DNA of 36,133 nt. Origin: Bacillota bacterium (lineage in GTDB: Bacteria > Bacillota > Limnochordia > Darwinibacteriales > Darwinibacteriaceae). The translations under genes and the position numbers were made by a program. Below the pieces are notes generated by a model, which was not told the DNA's origin, ran no database searches, and worked only from the letters and a program-made list of their open reading frames with translations. The DNA lies in the NCBI GenBank assembly GCA_012520315.1, contig JAAYOM010000115.1, forward strand, positions 1-36,133, given 5' to 3'. Within the stretch, counting starts at the first letter, position 1, and every line of letters begins with the position of its first letter. Below are positions 7,673 to 17,452 of this stretch, piece by piece.

Positions 7673-9766
7673 ATGCGAGTAGTGTACAATTTGGAGGGCT
7701 TAGCCTGTGCCAGCTGCGCTGCTAAAATTGAAGCGGCAGCCAGTAAACTGGAGCACGTGGAAAGTGCGGTAGTTGACTTTTCCTCCAGCCGCATTTTCCT
7801 CGATACTGATCAAACAGATAGCGGCGCGCTAAAAACAGCTCTGCAAGAAACAGTAGCCAGCTTTGAACCGGATGTCATTGTAACTGACCACCTGACAAAA
7901 ATCGAAAAACCAACGCTGTTTACAAGCCGGAACGCCAGTTTTTTCTTAGGTGTTATTTTCTTTGCCCTGGCCCTTGCAGCGCCCGGGGGTGCCAAGCCAG
8001 TACTGTTTGTTCTCGCCTACGCCCTGTCAGGCTGGGAAGTGATTTCTCAAGCCCTGCGCAGAATCGGAAGAGGCGAGATCTTTGACGAAAACTTTTTGAT
8101 GACAATTGCCACCCTTGGTGCCCTGGCCATTCGTGAGTTTCCCGAAGCTGCCTCTGTAATGATTTTTTACCGTACCGGTGAATTCTTGCAGAGTCTTGCG
8201 GTAGACCGGTCTCGCCGCTCGATCTCGGCCCTCATTGCAATTAGGCCAGAGCGGGCTCGGCGCAAGACCCAGGACTCAACTGTGGAAATTCCCGTGGAAG
8301 AGGTGCAAATTGGCGATCTGCTTCTGGTCTATCCAGGTGAGCGTATTCCGGTAGATGGCAAAGTAGTGCAGGGTTCTTCGGCACTGGACACCTCTGCCCT
8401 CACTGGGGAGAGTTTGCCTCGGGAAATTTCAGAGAGTGATGAGGTATTAGCAGGTTCGATCAACCTGCAAGGTCTGCTAACTATTGAGGCCAGTAAATTG
8501 GCAGGTGATTCTGCTGTCAGCCGCATACTGGACTTGGTGGAAAACGCTACCGCCAACAAAGCTCCGACCGAGGACTTTATCACAACTTTTGCCCGGTATT
8601 ATACTCCGGCGGTGGTCGGCATCGCAGCTGTGATTGCGATTATTCCCCCCCTCCTTCTAGGCGGCGTCTTCGCCGACTGGTTCTACAGATCACTGGTGTT
8701 TTTGGTGGCCTCCTGCCCCTGCGCCCTGGTGGTTTCCATTCCCCTTGGCTTCTTCGGGGGCATTGGCAGAGCTAGCAGACAGGGGGTTTTGGTCAAAGGG
8801 AGCAACTATCTCCAGGCCCTTAATAATGCTGATACGATTGTTGTTGACAAGACGGGCACCCTAACCTCAGGTCGTTTCTCGATCCAGCAGGTGACGGCGG
8901 CAGAGGGTTTTAGCCAGGCAGAGGTTTTGGAGCTGGCTGCCCAAGCAGAAAGCGCTTCTTCACACCCTATCGCCCGCTCGATCGTCAGGGCCTATGCAGG
9001 AACAATTGATCATGGAGAAATTGCTGAACTCGAAGAGTTTTCTGGTTTCGGAGTCAAAGCCCGCTGGCAAGATGCAGAAATCCTTGTGGGCAGCAGGCAT
9101 CTGCTCCAGCGCTTCGGGGTTGGGATACCTCAGCACCGGGGCCAGGCGGGAGTATACGTGGCTAAAAACGGCATCTATGCCGGAACAATTATCCTTGCTG
9201 ACCAGCCTAAGCCCGGGGCCAAGCAGGCTGTGGGCCGCCTGCAGGCTATGGGGACCAAGCTGATTATGCTCACAGGCGACTCATCTGCAGCCGCCGGCCA
9301 AGTGGGCCAAGAATTGGGCATTGACCAGATCCACGCCGAGCTCCTCCCCCATGAAAAGGTAGCAGAACTGGAACGAATTATCGCTAACAAGCAAGGAAAA
9401 GGTAAGGTTGTCTTTGTAGGTGACGGCATTAATGACGCCCCTGCCCTGGCACGGGCCGATGTTGGGGTTGCGATGGGGGCTTTCGGTTCAGAAGCAGCGG
9501 TTGCAACCGCTGATGTGGTCTTGATGAACGACGATCCAGCCAGCATTGTTGAGGCTATAGATACCGCCAGATACACTAACTGCATTGTCTGGCAGAACAT
9601 TGCCCTGTCCTTTGCAGTGAAACTTGTGGTATTGATCCTTGGCGCTTTAGGCATGGCCAGCCTCTGGGAGGCCGTCTTTGCTGATGTAGGGGTAACAATT
9701 CTGGCAGTATTGAATTCCACCCGCATCATTGCCCCAAAAAGAAACAGGCCCGCACGAAATGTATAG
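7673..9766 (+). CDS. cadA: Heavy-metal P1B-2-type ATPase (Zn/Cd/Pb exporter, CadA/ZntA family)
   Basis: 697 aa; N-terminal GLACASCAAKIE metal-binding domain; SCPCALV; DKTGTLT; HPIA; GDGINDAPALA; C-terminal K...DVGVTILAVLNSTRI signature of the Zn/Cd/Pb subgroup. Confidence 0.95.
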   Translation: MRVVYNLEGLACASCAAKIEAAASKLEHVESAVVDFSSSRIFLDTDQTDSGALKTALQETVASFEPDVIVTDHLTKIEKPTLFTSRNASFFLGVIFFALALAAPGGAKPVLFVLAYALSGWEVISQALRRIGRGEIFDENFLMTIATLGALAIREFPEAASVMIFYRTGEFLQSLAVDRSRRSISALIAIRPERARRKTQDSTVEIPVEEVQIGDLLLVYPGERIPVDGKVVQGSSALDTSALTGESLPREISESDEVLAGSINLQGLLTIEASKLAGDSAVSRILDLVENATANKAPTEDFITTFARYYTPAVVGIAAVIAIIPPLLLGGVFADWFYRSLVFLVASCPCALVVSIPLGFFGGIGRASRQGVLVKGSNYLQALNNADTIVVDKTGTLTSGRFSIQQVTAAEGFSQAEVLELAAQAESASSHPIARSIVRAYAGTIDHGEIAELEEFSGFGVKARWQDAEILVGSRHLLQRFGVGIPQHRGQAGVYVAKNGIYAGTIILADQPKPGAKQAVGRLQAMGTKLIMLTGDSSAAAGQVGQELGIDQIHAELLPHEKVAELERIIANKQGKGKVVFVGDGINDAPALARADVGVAMGAFGSEAAVATADVVLMNDDPASIVEAIDTARYTNCIVWQNIALSFAVKLVVLILGALGMASLWEAVFADVGVTILAVLNSTRIIAPKRNRPARNV

Positions 9767-9791
9767 CAACAAAAATAAGGAAGTGACCGCT

Positions 9792-10499
9792 ATGCAACGA
9801 AAAGTTCGGCTTGTAACGGTTTTGCTGGTTGTCCTGCTTTTGGCTGCTTTTTCTGCCCAGGCTGATGACTCAGACTCATTTACCATTAAGGTCCAGGCAC
9901 AGGGAATAGTCTACGTCTCCCCAACTAAAGCCCAGATGTGGGTGGGAGCCAAGACAGACGGAGATACTGCTGAAGAGGCTTTGACCATGAGCAATGAAGT
10001 GATGGCAGAAATCATCGCGATTGTGGGGAAATATACTGAACCCGACCTGGTTAGAACCTCCGAGTTTAATATGTATCAGAAGGAACGCTGGGACGATCTT
10101 ACCGGACAGTCTGTCCCTGAAGGTTTCACCTTGCGGCATGTGTTCGAAGTACAGATTCTCGATTTAAAGAAAGTAGCGCCATTTCTAGACGAAGTTACTC
10201 AGGCGGGCGCCAATATCATCTACGGCCTGCAATACGGAGTGCAGGACAATCGCACCCCCCGGGAAGAAGCTTACAAACGGGCCCTGGAAGAGGCCTGGTG
10301 GAAGGCGAGGCTGATTGCAGAAGACAACGGCGCCAGAGATCTGATCCTGGAAGATGTGGAAGAAGGCTACTACTACGCCTCCTCCTACGAAATTGAGGGG
10401 ATCAGCATGACTGGTGGCCAATTGGACTCCTACATGCCTGGCCAACTCCAAATTTCCGCTTCGCTGCAGGCTACCTTCAAAGCGGAGTTGGATGATTAG
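9792..10499 (+). CDS. Secreted SIMPL (DUF541) domain protein
   Basis: ORF 9729..10499; start moved to ATG 9792 (SD aaggaagtg, MQRKVRLVTVLLVVLLLAAFSAQA signal). FTIKVQAQGIVYVSPTKAQMWVGAKTDGDTAEEAL, TREEAYKRALEEAWWKARLIAEDNG-like C-terminal motif. Confidence 0.82.
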   Translation: MQRKVRLVTVLLVVLLLAAFSAQADDSDSFTIKVQAQGIVYVSPTKAQMWVGAKTDGDTAEEALTMSNEVMAEIIAIVGKYTEPDLVRTSEFNMYQKERWDDLTGQSVPEGFTLRHVFEVQILDLKKVAPFLDEVTQAGANIIYGLQYGVQDNRTPREEAYKRALEEAWWKARLIAEDNGARDLILEDVEEGYYYASSYEIEGISMTGGQLDSYMPGQLQISASLQATFKAELDD

Positions 10500-10520
10500 A
10501 TCGGAAGGAAGAAATTAGAG

Positions 10521-10553
10521 AAAGCCCAAGATCCTCCTGATCTTGGGCTTTCT
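10521..10553 (+). terminator. Intrinsic terminator
   Basis: AAAGCCCAAGATC-ctcct-GATCTTGGGCTTT, 13-bp perfect stem. Confidence 0.75.
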
Positions 10554-10584
10554 TGGTGTATTCTCCCTGAAAAGGAGGGTTTTT

Positions 10585-11049
10585 ATGTCATCTACACGCA
10601 TTGGAGTGATCTCCGATACCCATGGTTTATTGCGCAGCCAGGCTAGGGAAATACTTCAGGGATGCGACCGCATTATCCACGCAGGCGATCTTGATAATCC
10701 CTCGATCCTATCAGAGCTGGAGCAACTTGGCCCCACGACCGCTGTCAGGGGAAATATGGACCGGGGCCCTTGGGCCGACCGCTTGAAGATTACGGAGCGG
10801 CTTCAAGTGGCCAAATGGTCCATTTTGGTTGTCCATAATGTCGAGGACCTGCCTAAGAACGAGGGCGATACTGACATAGTGATCTTTGGCCACTCCCACA
10901 GATTCCTGCAGAAAAAGCGAAACGGCATCTTGTTTCTGAACCCGGGAAGTGCCGGGCTTAAGCGCTTTATAATTCCAATCAGCATGGCCGTCTTAACGCT
11001 AGGCGAAGAGGCCGCCATCGAGCGCATTGTGCTGGATTCAAAAAACTGA
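10585..11049 (+). CDS. YfcE/MJ0936-family metallophosphoesterase
   Basis: Start at ATG 10585 after aaaggagggt SD. RIGVISDTHGLLR, IIHAGDLDNP, VRGNMD, VVHN, VIFGHSHRF, LNPGSAG motifs. Confidence 0.92.
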   Translation: MSSTRIGVISDTHGLLRSQAREILQGCDRIIHAGDLDNPSILSELEQLGPTTAVRGNMDRGPWADRLKITERLQVAKWSILVVHNVEDLPKNEGDTDIVIFGHSHRFLQKKRNGILFLNPGSAGLKRFIIPISMAVLTLGEEAAIERIVLDSKN

Positions 11050-11715
11050 GTGAAACTCCGTCCAAGGCTTAACTTTAGGCGGAGAGGCAGTAAAGACCAC
11101 CTCTTCCTTGGCCGTAGGATGGACAAAGGCAATACGCTCTGCCCACAGGGCAATTTGCTCCCTTGCATCAGTCTTAGATCCATAGCGTTTGTCCCCGGCT
11201 AAGGGATGGCCGGATTCAGCCATTTGCACGCGGATCTGGTGTGAACGGCCCGTTACGAGGTTAATTCGCACCAGGCTGTGGGACCGACTCATATCAACTA
11301 CGCAAAAGTCCAATCTACACTCCTGGGCACCGACAGTGCCTGGTTTTACCACCTTAACCAGGTTTTTTCTGTGATCCTTGAGGAGATAATTGTGCAGACT
11401 GCCTGAGATTGGCTCAGGATGCCCTTCTACTACAGCCAAATAACCGCGGCCGAACTTACGCTGCCGAATCTGTTCCGAGAGGCGTCCGGCCGCTTTAGAG
11501 GTCTTGGCAAAGACCATCACTCCCCCTACCGGCCGATCAAGCCGGTGTACCAAACCAAGGTAGACATTGCCCGGCTTTTCATACTTTTCCTTCAAGTACC
11601 CCTTCATCAGCGTCAAAAGGTCTGGATCGCCGGTAATGTCCCCTTGCGACAGGAGATTTGGCGGTTTCACCACTACCAAAAGATGATTATCTTCGTATAA
11701 TATCTGAATGTTCAT
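11038..11715 (-). CDS. RluA-family RNA pseudouridine synthase (short form without S4 domain)
   Basis: 225 aa; YLGLVHRLDRPVGGVMVFAKTSKAAGRLSEQ, INLVTGRSHQIRVQMAESGHPLAGDKRYG. 3' end overlaps the convergent phosphoesterase by 12 bp. Confidence 0.92.
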   Translation of the reverse strand: MNIQILYEDNHLLVVVKPPNLLSQGDITGDPDLLTLMKGYLKEKYEKPGNVYLGLVHRLDRPVGGVMVFAKTSKAAGRLSEQIRQRKFGRGYLAVVEGHPEPISGSLHNYLLKDHRKNLVKVVKPGTVGAQECRLDFCVVDMSRSHSLVRINLVTGRSHQIRVQMAESGHPLAGDKRYGSKTDAREQIALWAERIAFVHPTAKEEVVFTASPPKVKPWTEFHSVF

Positions 11716-11725
11716 ATCGGCTCCC

Positions 11726-13318
11726 TCAAAACCTTTTGCGGGCAGCTAACGGCATGCGCCGATCTTGGCCTAAAAGAGGCGTTGTCACCCGCAGGATTAA
11801 CGCCGCCTGCCTGCGCTTATAGTCATTATTATCGATGGTGCGCATCACCCAGTGCACAGTCTCTTCGGCATAGCCTTGGGCGATAATTTGCTTCGCGCCC
11901 AAACCTTCATCAAGATACAGCTTAATTATTCCATCTAGAATATCATAGGGAGGCAGGCTCTCGTCATCACGCTGATCGGGCCTAAGCTCCGCCGAAGGTG
12001 GTTTTTCAATGGTGTTCCAAGGGATAATCTCCCGTTCCCGGTTGATATAATAGGCGAGCTGATAGACCTGGGTCTTGTAACAGTCCGCAAGCGGTGCCAA
12101 ACCGCCGCTCATATCGCCATACAAGGTACAATAGCCCACCGCCAGTTCACTCTTATTGCTATTGGTCAAAACCAAGCCCCCGAACTTATTGGAAACTGCC
12201 ATCAACTGATTGCCCCGCAGGCGGGCCTGAATATTTTCCTCAGCCACATTCATTTCTGTACCGTCAAAGAGCTCCTGCAAAGAAGCCAAAGCAGCCTCAT
12301 AAAGCTCTGTTATGGGGAGCACATCAAACTTTATCCCTAAGTTTTCGGCAAGGGCCTTAGCATCCTCCACGCTGCTCGGCGAAGAAAAGGGACCTGGCTG
12401 GGTGATGCCCCAGATATTCTCCTGGCCAAGGGCTTCTGCGGCAATAACGGCAGACACTGCAGAGTCCAGCCCGCCGGAAAGTCCAATAATTGCCCTTTGC
12501 ATCCCGCTCTTGCGCACATAATCCTTAACCCCAAGCACCAGAGCCTGAAAAGTCTCTGCCGTCTCGTCACTAGGTTCCAGTTCAACTGTTTTCCCAGCTT
12601 GATTAAGTTCAACTAAGCAGCCCACGGCCTGAAACTTGGGGAGCAGTGCCTTAAGTTCACCTGATTCACTCAGCACAGCGCTAGAGCCGGCAAAAATAAA
12701 GCCATCATTCCCTCCTACCTGGGAAACACTGACAATGGGTGTTCCAACATCCCTTGCCAAAGCAGCCAGATGCTCCAACCGCCCATTATCTTCCCCAGCT
12801 CTAAAAGGAATGGCTGCAAGATTAATGATCACATCGGCGCCTGCATTCCTCAACTCAGCCGCCTGCTTGGGGTCAAGCTCAAGCCCTAAACTCATTCCCA
12901 CTTTATATTGCCCGATCTGAACGGTCGTAGACTCCGCGCCCGGGCAAAAGTAGGCTGTTTCATCAAAGGCCCTAAATCTGCTCAGTCTTTGTTTGCGATG
13001 AATGCCAAGAACCGTTCCATCTTTAATAACAAGCGCGGCGTTATACAGCCTATCCCCTTCCAGCCAGGGTGCTCCCAGCAGGATGGCTGTTTCCGGAATA
13101 GCCGTAGTGAACTCCCGAATCTCCTCGATACTCTCCTGCACTTTGTGGAAGAAGTCTTGCCTGAAAAGGAGATCCTGCGGCGGATACCCTGTCAGAAAAA
13201 GCTCAGGAAAGGCAAGGAGGTCCGCTTTAGAATTGGCCAGAGCAGCTTGGCGCAGAACTTCCAGATTGCCCTGCAGATCACCCACCATCGGATTGGCTTG
13301 CCCTAAGTAAACTCGCAT
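11726..13318 (-). CDS. nadE: Glutamine-dependent NAD+ synthetase
   Basis: 530 aa; N-terminal nitrilase-type amidohydrolase domain (FPELFLTGYPPQDLL) and synthetase domain (IIGLSGGLDSAVSAVIAAEALG, LTNSNKSELAVGYCTLYGDMSGGLAPLADCYKTQVY). Confidence 0.95.
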   Translation of the reverse strand: MRVYLGQANPMVGDLQGNLEVLRQAALANSKADLLAFPELFLTGYPPQDLLFRQDFFHKVQESIEEIREFTTAIPETAILLGAPWLEGDRLYNAALVIKDGTVLGIHRKQRLSRFRAFDETAYFCPGAESTTVQIGQYKVGMSLGLELDPKQAAELRNAGADVIINLAAIPFRAGEDNGRLEHLAALARDVGTPIVSVSQVGGNDGFIFAGSSAVLSESGELKALLPKFQAVGCLVELNQAGKTVELEPSDETAETFQALVLGVKDYVRKSGMQRAIIGLSGGLDSAVSAVIAAEALGQENIWGITQPGPFSSPSSVEDAKALAENLGIKFDVLPITELYEAALASLQELFDGTEMNVAEENIQARLRGNQLMAVSNKFGGLVLTNSNKSELAVGYCTLYGDMSGGLAPLADCYKTQVYQLAYYINREREIIPWNTIEKPPSAELRPDQRDDESLPPYDILDGIIKLYLDEGLGAKQIIAQGYAEETVHWVMRTIDNNDYKRRQAALILRVTTPLLGQDRRMPLAARKRF

Positions 13319-13325
13319 AACTCAC

Positions 13326-14720
13326 TCACCTCTCTGGCTGGGGTGTTCTGCCATCTACCATATTCACTGCATCGAATTCTGCCGCATCCAAACTGGCAAA
13401 TTCTCGCCATAAGAACCAAAGTGTAATAACTGTGGCAGCGGCATCAGCAAATGGATAGGCTAAAAAGACACCCCTCAGACCTAGAAAACGAGGCAGGATC
13501 AAAAGCAGGGGGATGATCAAAAGCACTCGCCTGCTCAGTGACAGGAAAGCTGACTGCTTAGGCTTGCCGAGGGCCTGGAAGAAGTTTGCTCCCACAATTT
13601 GCAGGCCGATTATGGGGAAGGTCACCATGACAATTCTCATGGCCTGCACTGCAAGGTTCATAAGCTCTGCATCATGTCTGCCAAACAGGGATGCCAGCTG
13701 CCACGGGATGAACCTTGTGGCCAAAAACCCAAGGGTGGACAAAATAGTAGCCCCTGCAGCCGCGTATAGAAACGCCTGCTTAACCCGTTCGTACTTGACT
13801 GCACCATAGTTAAAGCCGATGATGGGCTGGGATCCCTGATTGATGCCGAAAATAGGCATTAAGAATATCGTGTTTACGCTGAACACAATGCCCATGGCAG
13901 AAATCGCTAGATCCCCTCCATAAGTAGCCAAACTCTGATTCAAAATCAAGTTTTGCAGACTCCCGGCCAGCTGCATGGCAAAGGGTGCAAAGCCAATGGA
14001 GATGATCTGCAGAACATAGGACCACTTAATCCTGTGAATCCTCCGCAGATCCAGTTTCAGCTGGCTCTTACCCCGCAGGAAGAAGGAGAGAACCCATATA
14101 GAGGAGACAAAGTGGGACAGCACAGTGGCAAAGGCCGCCCCAGCCACTCCCCAGCCAAGGAGATAGATAAAGATCGGATCTAGAACAATATTGGTAATAG
14201 CCCCAATCAACATGGTAGCCATAGCAATTTTGGGATTGCCCTGGGCCCGAATCATGTGATTAAGGCCAAAACTAACCGCCTGAAAAATCGTTCCATAGAT
14301 AATTATGCCTAAATAGTCCCGGGCATAGGGTAAAACAGCCTCACTTGCCCCCAGCAGATGGACGAGGGGGTCCAGGAAAGCGATCCCCAAGACAGTGAAC
14401 ACCAAGGAGAACAGCACCAGCATGCCTACGGCATTGCCCATGATCTGCTCCGCCTCTGCCTGGCGATTTTCTCCGAAACGAATTGAGATTAGGGCAGTTG
14501 CACCCAGACCAATCAGCATGGAAAAGGCCATCTGCACCAGCATTACCGGGAAAGACACAGTCAGTCCAGCCAAGCCTAAGGCGCCGACCCCGTTGCCGAC
14601 AAAAATCCGGTCTACTACGTTGTACAGGGCTTGTACGAGCATACCCACAATAGCGGGCACAGAGAATCTAACCAACAAGGGCAAGACTCTTTCTTGCCCC
14701 AAACGTTCTGCACGATCCAT
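13326..14720 (-). CDS. MATE-family efflux transporter
   Basis: 464 aa; LLVRFSVPAIVGMLVQALYNVVDRIFVGNGVGALGLAGLTVSFP and duplicated 12-TM pattern; GINQGSQPIIGFNYGA. Confidence 0.94.
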   Translation of the reverse strand: MDRAERLGQERVLPLLVRFSVPAIVGMLVQALYNVVDRIFVGNGVGALGLAGLTVSFPVMLVQMAFSMLIGLGATALISIRFGENRQAEAEQIMGNAVGMLVLFSLVFTVLGIAFLDPLVHLLGASEAVLPYARDYLGIIIYGTIFQAVSFGLNHMIRAQGNPKIAMATMLIGAITNIVLDPIFIYLLGWGVAGAAFATVLSHFVSSIWVLSFFLRGKSQLKLDLRRIHRIKWSYVLQIISIGFAPFAMQLAGSLQNLILNQSLATYGGDLAISAMGIVFSVNTIFLMPIFGINQGSQPIIGFNYGAVKYERVKQAFLYAAAGATILSTLGFLATRFIPWQLASLFGRHDAELMNLAVQAMRIVMVTFPIIGLQIVGANFFQALGKPKQSAFLSLSRRVLLIIPLLLILPRFLGLRGVFLAYPFADAAATVITLWFLWREFASLDAAEFDAVNMVDGRTPQPER

Positions 14721-14759
14721 ATTGTCACCTTTTTCTATCTTGTCACTTGCATTTCAACA

Positions 14760-15629
14760 CTACTCTAGTTCGCGGTGCCTGGCCCCGGCGTTGATGCCCA
14801 GTTTCTTAAGACGCCTGACGAGTTCCAGGGTAATGGCAACTGAACGATGCTGCCCACCTGTACAGCCAATGCCAATGGTTAAACGGGCCTTGCCTTCTTT
14901 GGCATAATTGGGCAACAAATCCTGAACCAGGCGGGGGAATTTGTCTAAGAAAAGCTGGGTAATGGGGAATTGGAGCACATAATCGGCGACCACCTCTTCT
15001 TCTCCGGTCAAGGGGCGCAGATTGTCCACGTAAAAGGGATTGGGAATAAAACGTACATCAAAGACGATGTCTGCGTCGATGGGCGCACCGTATTTGTAAC
15101 CGAAGGAAAAAACGTCTACCATCAGGGAATCCTGGAGAGGTGAACCTAGATAAATCTCATTAATCCGTCCCCTCAGATCCATGGGACGCAAATCTGTAGT
15201 ATCAATTACAACATTGGCCATTTCCCGGGCTTCTGCCAAGAGTCGCCGCTCGGCTGAAATGTTCTCTGCGATGCTTTCCGACTTTGACTGGCCTTTGACC
15301 AGGGGATGCAGACGCCTGGTCTCACTGAAACGCTTGATTAAAACCGTATCGCTGCAATCCAAAAAAATCAGATGATAGGAATGGCCGCTGCTTTCCAGCC
15401 ACTCCAAAGAACGCCTTAAGTCAGTAAAGTATTCGCGCACTCGCACGTCAATTGCAATTGCATATTGGCGCTCTTTCGGCCCCTGGCCGTGCAGCTCCAG
15501 TAAAGGGCGGAGCAAGGCAGGGGGGAGATTGTCAATACAGAAGAAGTGCAGGTCTTCCAGGGCCTTCATAGCTTGCGTTTTCCCCGCCCCTGATAAACCT
15601 GTTATAATCACAAAATCAACACTCTTCAA
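14760..15629 (-). CDS. rapZ: RNase adapter / nucleotide-binding protein RapZ (YvcJ family)
   Basis: 289 aa; ITGLSGAGKTQAMKALEDLHFFCIDNLPPALL, FSFGYKYGAPIDADIVFDVRFIPNPFYV, IGIGCTGGQHRSVAI. Confidence 0.97.
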   Translation of the reverse strand: MKSVDFVIITGLSGAGKTQAMKALEDLHFFCIDNLPPALLRPLLELHGQGPKERQYAIAIDVRVREYFTDLRRSLEWLESSGHSYHLIFLDCSDTVLIKRFSETRRLHPLVKGQSKSESIAENISAERRLLAEAREMANVVIDTTDLRPMDLRGRINEIYLGSPLQDSLMVDVFSFGYKYGAPIDADIVFDVRFIPNPFYVDNLRPLTGEEEVVADYVLQFPITQLFLDKFPRLVQDLLPNYAKEGKARLTIGIGCTGGQHRSVAITLELVRRLKKLGINAGARHRELE

Positions 15630-16429
15630 CGCTTTACACCACCCGCAGCAAGAATTCTTTGCACCGCCTGTAGAATTCCGTCTTCATCATTGCTTCCAGT
15701 CACAAAGTCCGCTGCTTTTTTCAAACTCGGATGGGCATTGCCCATCGCTATGGAAAAACCGGCCGTCTGCAGCATAGCAAGGTCATTTTCCCCATCGCCA
15801 AAGGCCACAATAGAGCTAGAGTCCACAGCCAAAAGCTCGCTGACAATTTCCAAAGCATGTCCTTTACTGGCCCTTTTATCCACTATTTCTAAATAGTTGG
15901 GAATCGAGAATTGGGCTGAGACACTTGGCACATCTTGTCCAATCTTGCGCTGGGCCTTGGCGATTTCCTCCTGTTCACCCATGAGCAGGATCTTGTGGAC
16001 GCTGCGTACTGCCTGAAAATCCACTACTTCAGCCTGCCAGCCTACCATTTTCCCTTCATGAGCAGACCAAGGGTCAGCCTCTTCAACAAACCAGTCAAAA
16101 TTGGAATAGACATTGACGCTCAGGGCAGCTTCTCTCCCGATTTCCATTATTCTTTGGGCAGCTTCGGCCTCCATAGGCCTGTCGTATAAAACACGCCCTT
16201 CCCGTACAATCAAAGCCCCGTTCAGACTAACGTAAAATGGCGCCAAATCAAGCTCTGCACAGATAGGATCAATTGCCCTGGGCGAGCGGGCGCTGGCCAG
16301 CATAATAGGGGCACTGAGCTCTCCCCCGTTCAAGAGGGACATAGCCTCCTTGGTGGAAGGCAGAATCTGGTAGTCAGTATTGAGCAAAGTTCCGTCGATA
16401 TCGAAAACATAGAGTTTAGGTTTAATCAT
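15626..16429 (-). CDS. Cof-type HAD-IIB family hydrolase
   Basis: 267 aa; YVFDIDGTLLNTDYQI, SARSPRAI, VAFGDGENDLAMLQTAGFSIAMGNAHPSLKKAADFVTGSNDEDGI. Stop overlaps the rapZ start by 4 nt. Confidence 0.93.
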   Translation of the reverse strand: MIKPKLYVFDIDGTLLNTDYQILPSTKEAMSLLNGGELSAPIMLASARSPRAIDPICAELDLAPFYVSLNGALIVREGRVLYDRPMEAEAAQRIMEIGREAALSVNVYSNFDWFVEEADPWSAHEGKMVGWQAEVVDFQAVRSVHKILLMGEQEEIAKAQRKIGQDVPSVSAQFSIPNYLEIVDKRASKGHALEIVSELLAVDSSSIVAFGDGENDLAMLQTAGFSIAMGNAHPSLKKAADFVTGSNDEDGILQAVQRILAAGGVKR

Positions 16430-16489
16430 AACAAATCTCCTTAGTGTCCTTCATTCTAATTCCACAACAGTGCCATTCTCCCTGCAAGA

Positions 16490-16513
16490 AAAATAAACCC
16501 CCTTAAAAGGGGG
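16490..16513 (-). terminator. Intrinsic terminator of the glycan-locus 3' end
   Basis: Minus strand CCCCCTTTTAAGGGGG followed by TTTATTTTTC. Confidence 0.75.
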
Positions 16514-16530
16514 TCATACCAACGTTTTCC

Positions 16531-17328
16531 TTACCATCTGTCCCAGGAAGGAGTCGGCGGCTGGTAGAGATGTGAATTGTCCTGTAAAGCCAAATTCCTG
16601 CTGTATACTAAGATAGTCGGCCCAGGAACTTCATCCTGGTAATAATTCCAGCGGGCATCATCGCTGTATCTATAAACGCTGAAGGAAAAGACGGACGCGT
16701 CAGTCCGGGGCTGGGGAGCAAACATCGCAAGCAGCATATAAGGTTCAATTTTTTCAACCCTTCGCTGATCCGGAGCATACCTAAAGCCGCCTTCTACATG
16801 GCGAACCTGAATTCGTCCGGTTTCGTCGGGAGCGAGCCCCCGATAATATTCATCAACCATTAAATAGGCATTATGTGTATCTGCTGCAAAAAAACCCAAG
16901 TCCACCTTGACGCTAACCTCTGCTCCAGATCTTACTACATAGGCATTGGGACTGAAGATCCCCTGGGTCTGAACATCTACAGTCGCCGTCCGATCCCAGG
17001 TGCTGACGTGAACTGCCAGCGGTTCGCCCCTCCAGGCGGAACTTAAGGTAAAGGCTTCAATAAGTACTGTACGGGCCGGCAACACCACTGTACGGTCGAG
17101 GAAAAATGGCCTCCAGCGCTGGTCCCAGCCTTCAGAAGCGATGGTCACACTTTTGCGGGATGTGGACTCGTTGGCCAATGCCACCTTCACGATATCCCCT
17201 TCCAACCAGGCGATTACAGCCACATCACCTAAGTAACCGTCGCGCAAAGCAGCCAGGCTAGGGGCGCCCACAGTCAGGACCAGCAGCATTATTACTGCAA
17301 ATGATTGAATCAATGTTCTACGACGCAT
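16531..17328 (-). CDS. Secreted hypothetical protein
   Basis: ORF track start 17343 is TTG; ATG 17328 has SD GGAGGGA. Signal MRRRTLIQSFAVIMLLVLTVGAPSLA; beta-rich sequence; no family recognised. Confidence 0.7.
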   Translation of the reverse strand: MRRRTLIQSFAVIMLLVLTVGAPSLAALRDGYLGDVAVIAWLEGDIVKVALANESTSRKSVTIASEGWDQRWRPFFLDRTVVLPARTVLIEAFTLSSAWRGEPLAVHVSTWDRTATVDVQTQGIFSPNAYVVRSGAEVSVKVDLGFFAADTHNAYLMVDEYYRGLAPDETGRIQVRHVEGGFRYAPDQRRVEKIEPYMLLAMFAPQPRTDASVFSFSVYRYSDDARWNYYQDEVPGPTILVYSRNLALQDNSHLYQPPTPSWDRW

Positions 17329-17452
17329 GCACGTTCCCTCCAATTATCTTTCTGTTACACTTATTCGCCATTTCTCCCCTCGATTTGCCAGTAGTCAAGA
17401 AAAAACCTTACCTTAAGGACAGCGATCTGACCATAGCAAGCTGCAGCACCTG

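Noticed and set aside
9175-9729. 184-aa minus-strand ORF inside the P-type ATPase gene
   Set aside because: Antisense to a strongly supported CDS; low-complexity A/S/T-rich composition typical of shadow ORFs.
14395-14907. 170-aa plus-strand ORF over MATE/rapZ
   Set aside because: Antisense to two well-supported genes; no signature.
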